This document shows positions 34,489-44,706 of a DNA stretch of 64,000 bases, piece after piece. A model generated the notes under the pieces. It had not been told where the DNA came from. It did no database searches and saw only the letters and a list, made by a program, of their open reading frames with translations. Positions within the stretch are counted from its first letter, which is position 1. The number at the start of each line of letters is the position of its first letter. The position numbers and the translations under genes were made by a program. The stretch comes from Pezicula radicicola (taxonomy: Eukaryota > Ascomycota > Leotiomycetes > Helotiales > Dermateaceae): assembly GCA_003008705.1 (NCBI GenBank), contig PDUO01000033.1, positions 437,223 through 501,222 on the forward strand. The letters are read 5' to 3'.

Positions 34489-37359
34489 ATGCCGCAGAGC
34501 GCTGGCAACAACGCCTCTATGTTGATTCGAGATTCCCTCCTGCAAACCCTGCTTGTTGCCTTAAAATCAGCTGACGGCGACCACCACGAGCTTGTCATTT
34601 CATGCTGGGACGATCTTCAGGAGACATTCCGTGCTCCCACAAATGAAACCTCAGACCAGGCTGCCGCGTGCCCTCAAGCCTGGGTACAAAACGCGTTGGA
34701 CGATACCGGATTATATCAGAAACTTTGCAACACAATCCAGCGCAATCAGACTACCAAGGTTCACTCATTCCCGAGGAAACTCGCGTCGAGAATCCGCAAA
34801 CTTGCAGTAACCTGGTCGGTCGAGGTTTTTGTCCTCTGTGACTGCTTTGGAATCGAGGCACTTCAGTCTGAAAGATTTGTCGCCTCTCTATCGGAAATTA
34901 GCGCGGTGCTCCCCATGCACGCGGCCAAAATACGTCTAACGGAAATTCAAGACGAGAAGCTCACTAAGCGCAAGGTTAAACGGCAGAGGAAGGTGGTAAA
35001 GAAGGACAGGATAAGATACCGGCCTGAAGACGCAGCAGTGCTTTTGGCTGAGCTTGGCCTTCCACTTTCGAGGAAACGCACTACGAATATGAGTGCTGCA
35101 AACGGTCAAGCTAACACCGAGGTTGATGACCATGGAGGAGACCCCAACGACAATATTCTCACCAGCCCAAAACGCCAAACCGACGAGGAGCCTCATGACC
35201 ACATCGACTCGAATGAGGATGAATATACTCAGCTGAAAACCCAAACCGATAAGGACCATGATGCGGATCAAGAATATTTTGACAATGACATTGGTGACGC
35301 CTCTGATAATGACTCTGGTGACGAGTTGGGTAACGAATTGGGTAACGACGACTGGGACTTGGGCGAAGAGCTAACATCCTCAACCCCAAAAACTGATATC
35401 CTGACTGATCAAGATGTCTTGACAGATGGTGGCAAAGGTACTGAAGAACCTCCGAAGGAGCTGCGATATATCCGTACACCATCATACTCGGACAAGCAGC
35501 ACATCTCACAGACGACTTCTTCCTACTCTTCAACACAGAGTACAGAATCCATGCAATATTTGTCCGCGAATACCCCCCCTCTCCAGCTTCTCGCTAATAC
35601 AGGCGGACCCTCTGTTGATGTCAATACTGCCAATTCATTGTTCACAATAGGCCCCAGAGGCAGAGATAGGAAGAGGAGATTACGGTCACGATCTGTAGAT
35701 GCTCTCCTTTGGCCCAAGAAGCAAAAGTTGAGCGTTCTAGACCTTGATGTTGAATTATGTCGTGCCTGCGATGCTGATCAACAATTGGACATTTCTGATT
35801 TCGATATATCCCGCACTGGCCTGGGAAGCTCAGGTTATTTCCCAGCAACACCAACGTCATTGTCCAGGAGCACTGCCATTGATCAGAAGAGCCACCTTCA
35901 AGATCTTGAGGATGACGAGAGGCTTGAAGATTACAATTGCCATCGAAGAATATCCTACGAGCGTAAGGGCATTTTTGATGAAGATTATGCTGGAGATAAT
36001 GTCACACCAAGCTATACTAGTATAGGCACCACGGCATCATTGTTGAAACTTAGTGGTACATTTCTAAACAAGAAATCCCCAGCCTACGATGCCTCACCAG
36101 GCCTGGCTCATATTGCGGGAGGACAGATTGAGAACACAACAGCATCAGTGTTTCAACTCAATGGCACACTTCTGAATGGGAGCCCCCTAACACACCAGGC
36201 CTCCAAAGACTCCGCTCATACTACGCAAGACCTGGTTCAATGCAAGAGAAAAGCTTTGGCATCTCTTGTCCCTGGTCAGAAACTTCGAGATGATGTGATA
36301 ATGTTTGGCATATTGTCATTTTGCCGCGAAGACTTCTACATCTTTGATCCCCTCCTTTTCAACCAACAAAGCCAACAAAATCCAAGGAAGGACTTTGACG
36401 GAGTCCGCTTTGGCGGTCGTGCTGCATTCTGGCTTATACCTCTACACTCTGAAGTTGGAGGTTATTCAGCCCTCGTTCTTGTAGATCGTAAGAAAGGTGT
36501 CATTAGTTATTTTGACTCTTATCCCCTTCCTGGATGTTTTCAACAGGCTGTAACTAAACTCAAGACTTGGTTTGGCAATGGACAATACAACTTGGTGATC
36601 GAAGAATGGGAATTCCGTCAATGTGTAAGTTCTTATTCTACCTCCTTTGTATAACTAGCAAAATGCCTAACAATAAGCAGAGTGTACCGCATCAAGACAA
36701 CGGCGTGGACTGTGGAGTACATGTCATTGCTAACGCTGTCTATATTATGGCTGGGCTCCATACCTTTCCTAATATCGATGTTAAGCATTGGAGGAAAGTT
36801 CTTGCTTGGATGCTGACTGATCATTCGAGAGAAGCTGTTGATCCTACCGCGACAATTGCATGCGACGCTACAAACCTTGATGCATTCCACGACGACCTTT
36901 CTTTAACAGTGTCCACGTACAAGTCTAAACTCACCGAATCTCTAGCATCATTTCACAGTGTTTCAAGGATCTGCGACAAAGTTGATGCTAGCATCAAGGA
37001 TGCATTCAGGGAGGTAAACAAGAAGACCGAAGAGCTAGAATTAGCGATGACTTCTTTGGAAAGAGCTCAATTAGAACTTGAGCAGCTTCCTTCATACCTG
37101 ATCCCACCGGGCCTTCTGAGTCCACAGGGCTTATTTTGAAGGAATCAAAAACAGTCACAGCTCTGAGCGAAGGAATCTTGCTACAAGAACTGTGCTCCTT
37201 GGTGGAGATTTTATTTTAACGACATTATCCACGTATCGCTCCAATATCTACGATAGTGTTGAAAAGGTCCGCTCCGAGATGGCCAAGGTAGCATCCAGCA
37301 TCTCCAACCTGGTAGAGAAGTGCAACGGTACTGTTGAAGACATTGCCAAGAATATATGA
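34489..37359 (+). CDS. Ulp1-like (C48) cysteine protease with long disordered N-terminus
   Basis: Exon 1 is 34489-36624, intron 36625-36680 (GTAAGT...AAGCAG), exon 2 from 36681. The first ~190 residues are helical and basic; residues ~200-590 are acidic, Ser/Thr-rich and probably disordered. The C48 domain follows: FYIFDPLLF, WLIPLHSE, ISYFDSYP (catalytic Asp), then PHQDNGVDCGVHV across the splice site with the oxyanion Gln and nucleophilic Cys. Such enzymes remove SUMO or related tags in or near the nucleus. At the position where Ulp1 has His (HW) I see Tyr (TAT, 36463-36465), so activity is uncertain. A coiled-coil-like tail follows. The frame stops at 37137-37139, but removing one T from the run 37134-37137 extends it about 70 codons through IYDSVEKVRSEMAKV to TGA at 37357-37359, so the 864-residue form is probably truncated. 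Confidence 0.8.
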
Positions 37360-38372
37360 ATAGTGTTGGTTCTCACCCCGGGCCAGCGTTTTCATTGAAC
37401 ATGCTTGGATTTCAAATGCCTCTTGCTACACTTATGTTTGGATCAAGGTACTTTCGGTAGACCGGGATGTTTTTATAGCATATCTACTCTCCTTCTGCTT
37501 TATGCTGTACAAATAAACACACAGAAAGCACATAATGTATTGAGGCGTCGCAGAGTAAAATCTCTTTCATGGGCTGTTCCTAGAGTCGTATCTCATACAC
37601 CTTCTTGTTGAGGTCGACATTAGCTTTAAAGATATTTAAGAGACAACACGAAGTGTGTCAGGACAATCCAGTAAGATCAGGAGGGTCTGTCGCTGTTGGC
37701 ATGCACCTACCGTTGGCATTGGATGAGAAGATCGCAAACCTGCCAGAGCGCCCTGAAGGATTTGGACGTCTTCATTTCCTCCATTAAATCGTCTGAGTAC
37801 AAGTTCATGAGATCCTTGGGCAATTCTCGATTAACGCCAGCCTTAAAGATATCCGGCACTAAGAATAACATTACGACTGGAAGAGAAAGACTATTCTGGT
37901 CCAGCCACTTGAAGGAGAAATCCCAAAGAGCGGCTAGCGTATTTGTAGCATGTGCGCTACAGATTATTTCTAACGAGTAATAACGGAATAAAGTGGACGA
38001 GCTAGGCTATTTCAAGCCTAAATACCTCGCTTAAATACGTCGCTTAAATACCTGAGATAGGAAAATCTTTGTGCAATGATTTTGTCTAAGAAATTACTAA
38101 GGAACTCTAATCTTTCGCCCTACACGCCCTGTACAATCATACTTCTTTTTTTAGTCGTACCTCCTTTGAAGAAGCAAACACGCAGATGCGGTTAAAGCCT
38201 TAGGCAAAAATTACTTTAAATAACTTTTGCCTAGGCAAGGTCGCAAGGCTCGCGAAATCCTGTAACATGGCCATGAGAGCAACGTAGAAGGTATAGTCCT
38301 CAACTATAACTCTAGGTCGAGATGCCTCATTTGTGATATCTTTATCGCAGAATTAGAAACTTGATTTGCGTC
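37360..38372. other. Intergenic, no gene seen
   Basis: A 94-codon frame at 37696-37980 looks mildly coding (QSALKDLDVFISSIKSSEYK) but has no recognised family or exons. The sequence ACTTAAATACGTC-like is repeated near 38020-38050. Nothing else supported. Confidence 0.4.
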
Positions 38373-40166
38373 TCAATGAAGTTCAAATTCCTCCAACTCA
38401 ACCTTACCTTGATCCAGGAGCTCGAGTGCTTTACCGTTCATGAAGCTATGAACATATGCTTCGCCGATAACAACATAGTGATCCTGTACTCGACGAAAGA
38501 TCATAGGAATCGGACAACCCAGAGGCACGCAAATGATGTCTCCTTCCAAAGCAGTTTTGGGAGCAAGACCCATGTCACCCTGGGAGCTAATGAAAAACTC
38601 ACGATCCCAGGTTGCCACCACAGCTCGGAAGAACCAGGATTCACCCTCAATGCTTTTAGGCGATACATCGAATTCGCAGGGCATATATTGCGTCAAGTCG
38701 TCACTAGCAGGTTGTTTGTGAAGCGCTGTATATTGAGATGCAAGTGAACCCAAAAGTACCCGGAAGTTATTTTCGGTTTCAACATCTATGGTGGCCAAAA
38801 TATCCGCGGTGCTCACTGTTTTGGCAAACACAATATGATCTTCAAGATTAGATGTTCGTAGAAACTGGAACCAAGAATGGATTTTATCAACGGCATTCTT
38901 CCAGTCAGTCTCACCCCTCACATTCGTAGACTTGGTTATGGCATCTAGATGGCCGATTCGGATACCCTTCAAAAGCAATTTCCCAACATCTACGCCAAAT
39001 TTGACTTCGGCTTTCTTCGCTGTTCCAGCAGAAAAAATTGCACCTCTGATTCTGTCAAAACCAAGCCAAGAATGCTCCCATTTTGGTTCCGACCAGTTTG
39101 GGACCCAAGACGGAAAATCGCCAGAGCTTTTGCCCCGCATCTCTGCTCTTGTGAGGATGACCAGATTTTTGGATGCCTCGATTTCGCGCTGGGCAAAGTC
39201 AGTGTAGACTTTGGCCACTGGGAGTGAGTAGTCAACCACAATATTCAGCGTACCTTCGGGTTCGACAAGACCTAAAAGACCGTAAATCATATCTCTGGGG
39301 TCAGAAGCGAAACTAACATGAAGGGTCAGGTGGTCGAATACACCCATGCGAAGGTGCAATCGTTGTCTGGCAGTGTAAACATTGTTCGGTCCCTGGAATA
39401 GCAAAGTTTTATATCTCCAGTCACCAAGGCCGAATTTTGTATCTAGGATTATTTTAAAGTCCTGTCGGGTAAAGATATCCAAACAGGTACACATTGCCTC
39501 CCAAGTAGTTTGGGCATGCCCACAAAAGATTGTGATGTTTTTTGCAAGGCAAATCTCTTGAATAATCCAAAGACGCCTCCAGTAGTCACGGCAAAAGAGC
39601 CATGCTAGCGCATCAATTTGCTGTACGATGGTCGGTTCAAAAAATAGGTCGTCTGTCTTCTTGTTTGAGTTCCCACAGTCAAGGAGGTCGTTAATCTGTT
39701 GTATCGCCAAATCGCTATTCATTGCCTGTGGACCAAGCCAAACCAAGACTTTCCTAGCATTTTTATAGATTGCTCGCATATAGCCCACTTGATGGTTTCT
39801 TTCTTGTGTATCTCCTTGATTAATACAAATCGCATCGATCCAAATAACAAGCTCCTCTGTTTCTGGCTGTAGCTCCTTCAAAGCCAGCCAAAGGTTTTTT
39901 CTGACCCGGAAAGGCTGTGCATCAATCAAGATTCGATACTTTGAATCAGTGGCGGCTCCCCAGGCGTACGACAGAGCATTGTAGATCGGCATGTCGTCCA
40001 GTGATACATGGAATAGCTCGCCCCGTATAGTGGCCTGATCCTTCTTGCCTAACTGTGCTCTGGGGAGCACTCGGAGTAGACGGATCTCACGCCGCTCAAG
40101 GCTAAGTGGTCGGTATTCAAAAGTCTTCTGGTGTAGGAACGGAATGATTCTCGAAAATCTTTCCAT
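38373..40166 (-). CDS. HET-domain protein (heterokaryon incompatibility type), intact
   Basis: A single-exon 597-residue protein. HET core at about residues 60-220: YNALSYAWGAATDSKY, VIWIDAICINQGDTQERNHQ, ARKVLVWLGP, RRLWIIQEICLAKNITIFCG. Then SFASDPRDMIYGLLGLVEPEG and a typical C-terminal block (WFFRAVVATWDREFFIS, GDIICVPLGCPIPMIFR, YVVIGEAYVHSFMNGKALEL). This is the common fungal architecture with no attached NACHT or WD repeats. HET proteins act in the cytoplasm as executors of the cell death that follows non-self recognition. The frame is undamaged and ends in a TGA-type stop at 38373, in contrast to the damaged HET gene at 19.4 kb. Start chosen at ATG 40166, which precedes the conserved EYRPLSLERREIRLLRVLP lead-in. 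Confidence 0.92.
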   Translation of the reverse strand: MERFSRIIPFLHQKTFEYRPLSLERREIRLLRVLPRAQLGKKDQATIRGELFHVSLDDMPIYNALSYAWGAATDSKYRILIDAQPFRVRKNLWLALKELQPETEELVIWIDAICINQGDTQERNHQVGYMRAIYKNARKVLVWLGPQAMNSDLAIQQINDLLDCGNSNKKTDDLFFEPTIVQQIDALAWLFCRDYWRRLWIIQEICLAKNITIFCGHAQTTWEAMCTCLDIFTRQDFKIILDTKFGLGDWRYKTLLFQGPNNVYTARQRLHLRMGVFDHLTLHVSFASDPRDMIYGLLGLVEPEGTLNIVVDYSLPVAKVYTDFAQREIEASKNLVILTRAEMRGKSSGDFPSWVPNWSEPKWEHSWLGFDRIRGAIFSAGTAKKAEVKFGVDVGKLLLKGIRIGHLDAITKSTNVRGETDWKNAVDKIHSWFQFLRTSNLEDHIVFAKTVSTADILATIDVETENNFRVLLGSLASQYTALHKQPASDDLTQYMPCEFDVSPKSIEGESWFFRAVVATWDREFFISSQGDMGLAPKTALEGDIICVPLGCPIPMIFRRVQDHYVVIGEAYVHSFMNGKALELLDQGKVELEEFELH

Positions 40167-41745
40167 TGTGGCGGATGACTAGTGTTGATATGATTAAGGG
40201 TAGAGTGTTGTTTTTCGGAGAAAAACTTGAAGGACTGGGATTATCTCGTATTCCCGGGCACGTGCACGCTCCCACCACTTGCACGTCCGATTTTTTATTA
40301 GAATCCATTCTCCCCACCCTAAATAAAATCGAAATAACTCTACCATTTCTGGTCTAAATATAGTTAAAATTGTTAATTATATCTATTAATATATAAAGTT
40401 TATAACCCTCTAAAATATAGTTAATTTATAAGCTTTAGAGTGTTTAAATAACTTTCTTAATATATATTATCTTTAATTAATTATAATACTTTTATCTTAT
40501 AATAATAAGTTAATAATATTAGTAATACACTTAGGATAGTTTTAATTACAGTCGATAGGGTATTTATAGATTATATAAAATAGAATAAACTAAGAATTAT
40601 AATAATTAGAGAGCGCACTAGAAGCCTAGGTTCTTTCTAATAAGCTTATCTCGAATTGGTTAGTGACACACTATATTGAAGTAGGTAGCATTGTTGACTT
40701 AACTTGATGCGATGTGATGTGATCTAGCTAGTTGTACAAAGTAATAATTCTAGGTAAATCTATTCCCCTTCATTTTTCTTCTTTTTCTTTTTCTTTTGTT
40801 CTACTTGATGCCTATCTTCCCTCCCTTCCACACTTCCCCTCTATTCCCTCCCCTTCCCAAAAACTCTAAGACCCAAAATCCCTAAACTCTCCCCTCCCCC
40901 TCTCCCCTGAAAACTTCAAAAATCTAGAAATTCATCTATAACACCTCTAACAGCTTCCAACCTCTGCACAAGTTCAAATTGTTGCTCTACATGCTGCTTG
41001 ATTTGTTTCCTTAGGAGGACCTTTTAGTTAGCGTTAGCGTCTCTGGTTCTATTTGTAGTAGATATGGTGTTATTGGTTTCTTTGGGAATAGGTGTCGCGG
41101 TGGTTGTAGATGTGGATGATCCTATAGAAACTATGCATGGATTGAATCAGACCTGCTGTTTATTTCTGTTGTGTTATGTTTTAGAGTTTTGGGTTTGAGT
41201 TCGAGTTGAAATTTAAATTAGAGGGAGGGAGTTCGAGTAGTAGGTAGAAGAATAAACTCGATTTTTTTTAACTTACATTTATTGCACAATTCTGTATCTC
41301 TCTCTCCTTTGTCTCCATCTCCCTGCTGTTCCCCCTCTTTGATAGCTCCCACAACACGTCCCCTACCTCCACTTCCACTGCCGCCTCCTCCCAATGGTAT
41401 TCCCTTAGTATTTGTAGTCGTCCCTATTCCTCTCCCTATTGTTTCCGTTTCCTTTGACACTTCCTTCCGCTCCTGACGATCGGTGCCAGCCTGAAAAAGA
41501 ATTCCAAGCTTTGGTTGAATTTTAGGGATCTAAACTGCTCTATCCACCCATGAGGAAGTTGGTATTTTGTTCCTGTGTCTGGATCACGGCGCTGGGGCCA
41601 ATTACACAAGCTCGGCAGTTAGTCAACAGCAGTTCGCTCGCACGTCTCGACACGAGGTTATTGACAATATGCAAAAAGGCTTGAATTTGCGGAGATAGTA
41701 CAGGTTTACTGTACATCACTGTAGCTGCGCGGATTTTAGACACCC
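40167..41745. other. Gene-free stretch: AT-rich block and polypyrimidine tracts
   Basis: 40340-40620 is extremely AT-rich (RIP-like). 40765-40915 is a long polypyrimidine tract on the plus strand, and 41290-41470 is a second, looser one. 41480-41745 adjoins the 3' end of the minus-strand gene. No gene is supported. Confidence 0.55.
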
Positions 41746-42330
41746 CTATTCCTTTTCAGCAGCTTCTTCTGCCGACTCGAATAGTTGCGCAATCTCTCGA
41801 ATTGCTTGAAGTCCCTTCCCACGCGTAACTGCTCTCCTCACCAGCGGACTCCCCGTTCCCCAACCAGGGTTGACCAATAGATCAAGATTATTGCCTATCC
41901 AGTAATGAAAAATAAGCCAGTATGCATGGTCGGCTTGTTCTTGCTTCGCGAGAAAAATTTCAGCTTGGAATGCTTCATCGTACTCATGCCACAGAGTGCC
42001 ATCGGGGCTGGATATGAGGCTAACATATCTGCCTTAGTATCCTCTACCAGCTTCACATATTCTCGAATCCGCATTTCAAGCTTCTCGTAAATCTTTCGGT
42101 TATTGACAACTTCCATAAAACTAGTTCTCTGTTAGCTGGTTTTCAGGGTTGTTGGTTGCTACTCTGGCATACACTACCATATCCACTTCGTTTGAATCAT
42201 ATAACCAAATACATCTCTCACCCTTTGCGTAGCGCCTGTTTGTGATCGCGATAAAGTGAGTATAGTCCACCATATCCGTATCACGAGGTGTTGCTTTACT
42301 GAGCGGAACGTCTCCGGACGTTGAATGCAT
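41746..42330 (-). CDS. Small hypothetical protein, two exons, possible frameshift
   Basis: Exon 1 is 42330-42173 from ATG 42330. The intron 42172-42121 has donor GTATGC, branch GCTAAC and acceptor ACTAG, and joins DMVV to FMEVVNNRK in phase. Exon 2 reads through EKLEMRIREYVKLVEDTKAD and SKNKPTMHTG. At the five-base run 41908-41912 the frame stops soon after; removing one base continues it through HYWIGNNLDLLVNPGWGTG and a helical, acidic C-terminus to TAG at 41746-41748. The full protein would be about 175-180 residues. No signal peptide or family recognised. It lies between two same-strand HET genes, so it may be a companion gene, but nothing in its sequence proves that. Confidence 0.6.
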
Positions 42331-42756
42331 TAACTTCGACTGGTAAGTGCAGAGGTATTATGAATTAATTTTCTCTTTCTTCTGCTTTGTATAGGGTTAG
42401 TAAGCTTGCTGCTTTTACTTAGGCCCTGATTACTCTTAGCTTACTCTTGGCTTAGTTAACTTGCCTAAGCAACCTAAGCAACTCACCTTAGGACTCTAAG
42501 CATCAGCGCCATAGTGTTAGAATTAGATTAGCGTCAGATGATTGAGGCTCTGCTCACCAGGCAATGGCAACTGGGGACGCGTAAGCTCTCACAGCATTAT
42601 ATAGATCGTTCAATTCAGTAGCTAGAAGAATCAACTCGATTGAAACCAATTATCTCTGTAGATGCCTCAGTATTATTTGAACCTGTGTTGCTAACACATA
42701 GCGCCAAGAACAGCCATCTAGTGCAATCCTTACAATATAGAATATAGTTTTTGTCT
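42331..42756. other. Intergenic spacer
   Basis: Spacer between two minus-strand genes. Contains repeated TAGCTTACTCT/TGGCTTAGTTAACTTGCCTAAGCAACC-like short motifs (42430-42490) with no clear unit. No gene. Confidence 0.4.
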
Positions 42757-43956
42757 TTAGAATTCCTCTCTTCTAAGACGTTCATGATATCCGTCCTTGC
42801 CATACCACTTTTCATACCATATCTGGGGATTCATAGGAATCACGAGTTGCTTTACTTCTATGTCCCCAGCCAAGGTTCGTGTGTCCCCCAAGGAGCACAT
42901 TTCGCTTATAAGAACTCTCGAATATGGCCCGTCGCGGATTTCCGATAAATTCTCTAAATAGATTCCAAGTATCTTGCCTGGCTCGGAGTCATCCTGACAA
43001 TTAAGAATCCCAACTATGTAGGGTTTGCGTAGAATACAAGGAAGGGTTATGGTTAATCCTTGGTTTGTCATAGAATATGGGGCTGTCCGAAATTTTTTGA
43101 ATTCCGTAATGCAGCCGGCGTCTCTAAAGGCAGATGGAGAATCCGCGAAGAGATTGTGCCTACCAGCTTCCGAAGAAGCGGGAGTTGTCCATGTAAAGAG
43201 GCTATGATCGTCTGAAGTTCTCAAGATTTCCTCTTGAAGTCTCAAAAAAGCCCGGTTTCCTTCTCCATACAATAGAGGCATATGGATGTCAAATATGCCT
43301 ATGAGGCAATACGCTTCATCCTCAACTCTTGTCGTGTTTCGCTTCGATGCCCACGACATCTTCTGTCCGATACTGAAATCCGATAGGTTGCGGCCTCTGA
43401 TCGCAGTGATATCAATCCTAGTAGCAGCAGCGATAGACTCTGCGAGGCTAGTCTTTGACCCAATTTTATTCCAGCCTCGAGAATAAAATACCAGGTCTGA
43501 AGGGCCAAGAAGTTCCTGTAAAGTCCAGCCTCGGGTAAACCATCTGCTCGTTTCAAAGTGCAACGCTTTAACCCCAAGGCTGCTGTTCTCAAACGTTGAG
43601 AGGCTATCTTCAGAATTCTGCCCCAGCTCCACATCTGCCAAGTATACATAGCACCTGCGAGCCATTTTGTACCAGAGAAACATGGAATTGATAGCTTCTG
43701 ACAACTCGGCACTACTTTTCTTGTCTATACAACAAGTATCGATCCAAATGTATTGGAAGCCATCGTTAAGAGCCTGCGCGCAGCTATTGATGATTTTTTG
43801 GTACCCATCCTTGTTAGTGATAGCGTCGCAATTGCTCTGCATATCCTGAAAAGAAACCTCGTCCTCCGCCCAAGTGTGTGAAAGAATACCATATTCCGGG
43901 AGTCGACTCTCAAAGAACTCCTCCAGCTGTAGTGTAGTTGTGTGGATGAGCCACAT
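42757..43956 (-). CDS. HET-domain protein, HET-D/HET-E-like N-terminal type, intact
   Basis: A 399-residue protein from ATG 43956 (MWLIHTTTLQLEEF). This start matches the het-d/het-e (HNWD) class, whose proteins begin MWL-x-NT. Core motifs: YGILSHTWAEDEVSFQDM, YIWIDTCCIDKKSSAELSEA, RRCYVYLADV, SRWFTRGWTLQELLGPSDLV, and the downstream block FSIGQKMSWASKRNTTRVED, YCLIGIFDIHMPLLYGEGN. HNWD proteins carry NACHT and WD40 modules after HET; here the frame ends after a beta-rich C-terminal region with neither. It therefore resembles the short HET-only paralogs. Its likely role is cell-death signalling in allorecognition or immunity, perhaps with a separate sensor protein. The frame is undamaged. Confidence 0.92.
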   Translation of the reverse strand: MWLIHTTTLQLEEFFESRLPEYGILSHTWAEDEVSFQDMQSNCDAITNKDGYQKIINSCAQALNDGFQYIWIDTCCIDKKSSAELSEAINSMFLWYKMARRCYVYLADVELGQNSEDSLSTFENSSLGVKALHFETSRWFTRGWTLQELLGPSDLVFYSRGWNKIGSKTSLAESIAAATRIDITAIRGRNLSDFSIGQKMSWASKRNTTRVEDEAYCLIGIFDIHMPLLYGEGNRAFLRLQEEILRTSDDHSLFTWTTPASSEAGRHNLFADSPSAFRDAGCITEFKKFRTAPYSMTNQGLTITLPCILRKPYIVGILNCQDDSEPGKILGIYLENLSEIRDGPYSRVLISEMCSLGDTRTLAGDIEVKQLVIPMNPQIWYEKWYGKDGYHERLRREEF

Positions 43957-44706
43957 TTTCGAGCTAGGTCTTGTAGTCAAATTAGTTTCGGTTTGGTGTT
44001 GTCGCTAGCAACTTATGCCACTGTTCAGATATCTGATGGCGCGAACAAAATGGAGTCATCGTCGAAATAGGCTTCCGACCAACTCAGTGTTTGGCACTCA
44101 CTAGTATTGTTATGGTTAGCTACCCTACTCGCTACATCTGCCAATCAAACAACCACATCTAAGAAAGCCAATTCTAAGAAGGGGAAGGGTTTAATGTGGC
44201 GGAGCCCAGGGCGATCTTATTTCGTCCTTGATGCTAGGCTAACTCATGGCATGCTCAGGATGCTCAAGCTTGTGCTCAGGCTCTGCTTAGCCATGCTCAC
44301 CCTCGGCTGGTTACTCGTAAAGCAGCAGCAGCTCACGCCCGGAGACTAAAACGGAACCAGCGAAAGAAAAAAATTAATCCTGAGTCTATGGGTATTGAAA
44401 GTAAGAGACATGGATATTGAAGTGTTGTTGCTAGATACCAGAATACCTAAAGGTGGTGTTGACGTTCAGTTGTTTTTCGGACTGTCACGTGCAAATCGAT
44501 ATTTCTTTAAGTATCCCGGGCTCGGTCCAGCCACATCTGCATCTGTCCTCCAACGTGACTAGATTATTTCACCGCCTTGCTATCAATGACCAGTCCAGTG
44601 TCTAGAATTAAGGACCGCACCCATCACACCGCCTTCATTTCTGCCGTGCAATAACAAGCACTTCGAGCATTCCTTCTTCGACAACACCCTCCCCGCCGCC
44701 TCCGCC
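43957..44706. repeat. Dispersed-repeat copy and spacer
   Basis: About 44190-44400 resembles 9360-9560 in the same orientation, with mostly transition differences. This copy is the less mutated one and reads as an 80-codon frame (44107-44349, LCLAMLTLGWLLVKQQQ). It may be the end of a transposable element; the family is not identified. The rest of the spacer is unremarkable up to the ATG near 44709. Confidence 0.4.
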
